64,000 bases of DNA from Lingula anatina. Lineage: Eukaryota; Brachiopoda; Lingulata; Lingulida; Lingulidae. A model generated the notes under the pieces. That model did not search any database and was not told the origin of the DNA. It worked only from the letters and a program-made list of their open reading frames with translations. Below are positions 60,531 to 64,000 of this stretch, piece after piece. Every line of letters begins with the position of its first letter. Position 1 is the first letter of the stretch. The position numbers were made by a program, and so were the translations under genes. The stretch is taken from positions 53,548-117,547 of the forward strand of contig NW_019775583.1 of the NCBI RefSeq assembly GCF_001039355.2. The letters run 5' to 3'.

Positions 60531-61343
60531 AAAAAGTATTTCGGAATGTTCACAGAGCATCAATTGAGACTGAATGAAATTGAATATTTTGATATTGTAC
60601 TAGTAATTAAAATTAAAGAGATAACAACTCTTCATTTTAGTAGGCATAGTGCCATAAAAAGGGTTTAAACTGTGCTGTTCTCATACATACTTATGATGAA
60701 TGAATCCTTACCAGCATTGAAAGTTAGTCATTTATCTAAGTGTGCCTATTTATAAAACCTCCCAAGAGATTATAACAGAGGGTAGCCATCTATAAAAGTC
60801 CACATGGTCTGATGGCAAGCACAGATTTCAGAATTATTGTGAAAAGCCATGTTTTGATGAAAAATGGAATGTATAACATTTCTATGTGTTCTTTTTAATG
60901 CGTTTATTGTGGAAGTTTGAATCTCATATGAAAAGTTGTTATAACTTTAAAACTGAGGGGCTGATGGTGATGGTGGTGGTGATGGTGTGTGCGTAGGGGT
61001 GGGCAATCTGAGAGTTGAATTTATCATTATCTGTGGGTTATCTTACCTCTTTCATATAGTCCACATTAAAGCCGTAACGGAAATTGGCACCTTCCAAACC
61101 GTCAAAGTACCTTGTCTTGCTCAGCCTCTGTTTCAAGTCATCGAGTATCACATCTGACACCATTATCTTGATACCTTTTAAGGTCGGGTCATCTTCTTTC
61201 TTCTTTTCGCCTTTTCCCCACCAACCATCTGGAATCTCTGGGGGGTCAGGGTCGCTGTCATAGAAACCTGTCAACAAAAGGGTGGTTGCTATGGAAACAG
61301 CAATGGGGATCACTACACAACAGCAGCACAACCCACGCTTCAT
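56621..61343 (-). CDS. EPHX1: Microsomal epoxide hydrolase (alpha/beta hydrolase)
   Basis: Exons in transcript order: 61343-61047, 60266-60131, 59775-59611, 59227-59098, 57982-57777, 57385-57163, 56855-56621; 1392 nt, 463 residues, close to the usual 455. It converts epoxides to diols at the endoplasmic reticulum membrane. A membrane anchor is at about residues 5-27. The N-terminal EHN-type region leads to HGWPGS (155-160, oxyanion hole). The nucleophile is Asp228 in GGDWG. The lid tyrosines are Tyr300 (INEAGYF) and Tyr375 (RFYKEM). The charge-relay Glu is about 401 (FPHE) and the catalytic His 429 (GGHFAAFEEP). All catalytic residues are present. Family members act on xenobiotic epoxides and, in arthropods, juvenile hormone; the substrate here is unknown. 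A 5' UTR intron is likely because CAG|GATG precedes the start. Confidence 0.96.
56886..56932. repeat. (TA)n microsatellite
   Basis: Dinucleotide run in the last intron of the epoxide hydrolase. An (ATAA)n run is at 57119-57160, directly beside the donor of exon 6, and (AAT)n runs are at 59038-59081. Confidence 0.9.
57595..57735 (-). pseudogene. Decayed duplicate fragments of hydrolase exon 6
   Basis: 57597-57660 matches the 5' part of exon 6 and its upstream intron (CAAGACCTACTGGRGAATCT, CCTAAATATAACAGAA). A shorter copy (CTGCAAGACCTACTGGGGAA) is at 57709-57728. Both lie in the intron between exons 5 and 6 and lack the rest of the exon, so they are relics. Confidence 0.7.
60497..60529. repeat. 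Poly(A) tract
   Basis: Long A run in intron 1 of the hydrolase. Confidence 0.9.
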
Positions 61344-61344
61344 C

Positions 61345-62747
61345 CTGAAATAGAGGAGTGACTCTTAAAGCCAGCCAATAAAAAGTATAATACAGAGTAA
61401 GAACTGGGACTCTTGTATCTCTTGGTGTTACTCTGATGGTAAAATAGTAACTGGTGAATACCTATATGTACTTTGAATTTGAGAGAGACTTAAAACACCT
61501 GACATTACATCTTAAAAATCTCGTGGTGATACTGCTTTAATTTACTGACTGTCATGAAGAAGTGACTAGACAAGCTAATTAATTAATTATTGCTCAATTT
61601 ATACCTGTGTCTATACTAGTATGCATACAGAGATTAGCTTATTTATATTCAGATACTGAAGCATTACTGGTGCGATGTACCCAGTAATAGTACTATACTA
61701 AGTACATGTAAAAGTGCTTGTATAATTCTTGTACCATTAAATTTGACAAATTCTATTTTACACCAGCATTGTTATGAACTAGGGCTGTGTCACTACCTTG
61801 TGTGGCAGGTGATACTGTCCCCTGAATGCTGCTGGCCTGACTGATCTGATAGCAGTTCAGTGTGGTATTTTACTGATATTTGGGTAACATGTTCCCTACG
61901 TAAATTTTTTAAATTTTCTTTTTTTTGCCTCACCCCATCTCTGACCCAAATAATCAGCCATGGGCACTCTGATTAATTTTTTTATACAGTTGAGCTGAGA
62001 AAGAATGGGGCTTTACCAAAAGTAACAATTTTAACAACTTAATCGGTTACTTTTTAATAACGTACGCCATCTCTCTGACTCTATTTTAAATGGATTGTGT
62101 AACATGAACACAATGCATGTTTGTTCGCTGCGTTATCAACAGACAATGTTTTGGTGATTCATTTGCAACATGGGGTGTTATCTCCTGTCTAAACAGACTG
62201 TGACCACACTGGTGTCAGCTCTAGTAACAAAAGGTAACAAACAGATAACAATATAGAGCGTTCTTTCTGAGCTCAATTGTATATTTATAAATACCCACAT
62301 AAAGATAAAGCTATATTACTAGTATCTGTATTTGCATGCACACTCAGCATAATCAGAAAACCAGAAGCCACACCCTAATCAAACATGCATTGAGCAGACA
62401 CCACACACACACATTCCCGCCTTAGTTGCTTGATCAGTTTTAAGAACGTGTCCTTATAAATACAATTTGAAATTCAAGCACGAAAATGTATGCGTTAATT
62501 TGCAATTTCTATTTACTTATCTGCATATCGGAGACCGCATACAGAAATGATAAAGCATTTAATCCCGTGCTAATGCAGAGAGAAAGTCAAAAAGTAAGGC
62601 CATGACTATAAGTTTTATCACCTGAAGGCTGTACAAATACAAATGCACTAGTGTATAAGTGTAAATGTACATGTACTAGTAGTACTGTGAGAGCGGTAGT
62701 AGCACCTACCTATTGCATTCACTGTACGACTCTGTCTACGTGCTCAC
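61345..62747. other. Upstream region or 5' UTR intron of the hydrolase
   Basis: No coding signal seen on either strand. It contains a short CA run near 62401. Confidence 0.5.
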
Positions 62748-62805
62748 CTTCAGTTCCCTACACGGTTTAATGTCCCTTTTATTTAGATTTGCAGCATGTT
62801 ATATA
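62748..62805 (-). promoter_or_regulatory. Candidate promoter and 5' UTR exon of the epoxide hydrolase
   Basis: On the minus strand TATATAA (62805-62799) is followed about 50 bases later by the donor GAAG|GTGAGC (exon end 62748). Spliced to the acceptor at 61344, this would give a short non-coding first exon. This is motif evidence only. Confidence 0.35.
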
Positions 62806-63140
62806 TAATCGCTGATAAAGACGTTATGTCAGCCCGACTGTGAGAATTTCAATTACCCCGGGTTAATGTGTGGGTCGAGTATCAATGCGACCTTCAAACC
62901 GGAAGTTTATGTTTAAGCTAGTTCCCCGCTGTCGTGATTGGTTCTGTGATGCAGGGTCACCGTAATAACCTCATACCGCGTCACTTAAGGACAACAAAAC
63001 ATATTAAACAAATCAGGCAAAATGGAATGTTTACTCAGTGCCATTTTTTAAAGATTGTTTTCAAGGGTGTGTATGAGGCCGTGTGTTTATTTTTCTTTTG
63101 TGTCGGCCTACAACGTTAACGTACCCAGCGGTGATGCCGT

Positions 63141-63386
63141 CAGTGGCGGATTTTAAGAGGGGGGGGGGAGCGTTTCTAAATATTATATCTCACCAATATT
63201 CCCCTCTTGAAATTAGAATTTTTATTATAGTTCTAAATTATAGTTCTAAACCACTCTCCAAAACATCAAAAAAATCTCGGGGTCCTCGAGCAGAACCCCA
63301 CACCAACGAAGGGAGCGATGGTCGGTTTTGCATCAGAGGCCTGTCGTTCCGGACTCCCCCCTCAAATAATCCTGGATCCGCCCCTG
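63141..63386. mobile_element. MITE with CAGTGGCGGAT-type termini, second copy
   Basis: The left end CAGTGGCGGATTTTAAGAGG and right end CCTGGATCCGCCCCTG are inverted repeats. GCCTGTCGTTCCGGAC inside is the reverse complement of a stretch in the 4269 element, so this copy is in the opposite orientation. Confidence 0.75.
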
Positions 63387-64000
63387 CTAGTTAGCAGAGT
63401 AGTCTGTGGTTAAATAAATCAGATTTTAATTTACATGTACGGGGGGTGGGGGGGGGGGGTTACGTGCCCTAGTGCTGATACACTAGTTTATATCACAGAT
63501 GCGTTTTGTATTTAAAATAAAATGAAATATAATAAAATACAAATTAATTGATTAATAAAACGTTATTTTATTAAATATAATAATCCTGTTTCCAGAAAGG
63601 GGCATTTTAAAAACATGCTTATAATTGTATTAGTCCACATTGCTTCCGGTTTAATTTGAGCAAATGTTCTTTGGCGTAGCAAATGTTCTTTGGCGTTAAC
63701 AATAGGCCCTACAGATATTTTAATCCAATCATGAGCAGGCCTAGTTACGTGATACTAAAAATAAAACATGTCGGAAAATACCAGGTCAATACATATTCTA
63801 TTTCATGTGGGTTTTTCCGTTTCGTATTTGACAGACAAAAGGCTTGTTTTAGCCATACCGGGTATATAAGTTTAGTACATGTAAAAGTCATCAGACAAGG
63901 AAAACGGGATAGACAGCGACAGTCGATCTTAACAGTAGGCCTACGTAAACCGACACGTCCACTGTAAGTACATATTTTGGTGTATATATATATATATATA
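63387..64000. other. Non-coding to the window end
   Basis: AT-rich sequence with a G run at about 63440-63460 and a (TA)n tract at the end. No gene seen. Confidence 0.55.

Overview
This is eukaryotic (animal) DNA. It has intron-rich genes with GT-AG and a few GC-AG introns, long AT-rich non-coding stretches, many microsatellites and several families of small inverted-repeat transposons. The proteins encoded are secreted or membrane-bound animal proteins. Frequent TACATGTA- and TAGGCCTA-like words suggest a marine invertebrate, probably a lophotrochozoan, but the phylum is not settled by the sequence. I built the gene models by hand-splicing; in every model with a stop codon the exons sum to a whole number of codons. 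Single coordinates may be off by a base.

Layout. (1) 492-17618, plus strand: a 26-exon, six-cupredoxin multicopper oxidase of the ceruloplasmin/hephaestin family. It is secreted, without a membrane anchor, and carries an unusual N-terminal Pro/Thr-rich region with five C-X6-C modules. (2) 17870-23200: intergenic, with one MITE and an (AT)n tract. (3) 23224-33527, plus: a 14-exon secreted protein of 572 residues with two thrombospondin type-1 repeats near its C-terminus. Its second intron holds a non-autonomous LTR retrotransposon (23901-26828) with an unrecognised acidic ORF. (4) 35100-36640: a tandem array of about 142-bp units carrying nuclear-receptor-type half sites. (5) 37489-55265: a lipocalin cluster. 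It has a plus-strand gene present in two diverged copies (39238 and 42641), a convergent minus-strand gene (50941 to 47910) and a divergent plus-strand gene (52692-55265). All have a signal peptide, a Trp/Gly/Pro-rich N-terminal extension and a tiny last exon that adds a terminal Ala-Cys. (6) 61343-56621, minus: a complete 7-exon microsomal epoxide hydrolase (463 residues). (7) 61345-64000: its upstream region, with a MITE.

Assembly warning. Four single N bases (13761, 24500, 41158, 46414) each separate two copies of the same sequence, and the left copy ends exactly at the N. The first pair looks identical; the others differ by SNPs, indels and, in two pairs, a MITE present or absent. They look like unmerged contig overlaps between haplotypes, not biological tandem duplications. 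The oxidase therefore has six domains, not eight, and the two plus-strand lipocalins at 39 and 42 kb are probably alleles.

How the genes may work together is inference only. The oxidase, the TSP1 protein and the lipocalins are all secreted, and the oxidase shares a GIFPWL module with one lipocalin. The epoxide hydrolase and the lipocalins could act on or carry the same hydrophobic ligands, but nothing in the sequence proves a shared pathway.
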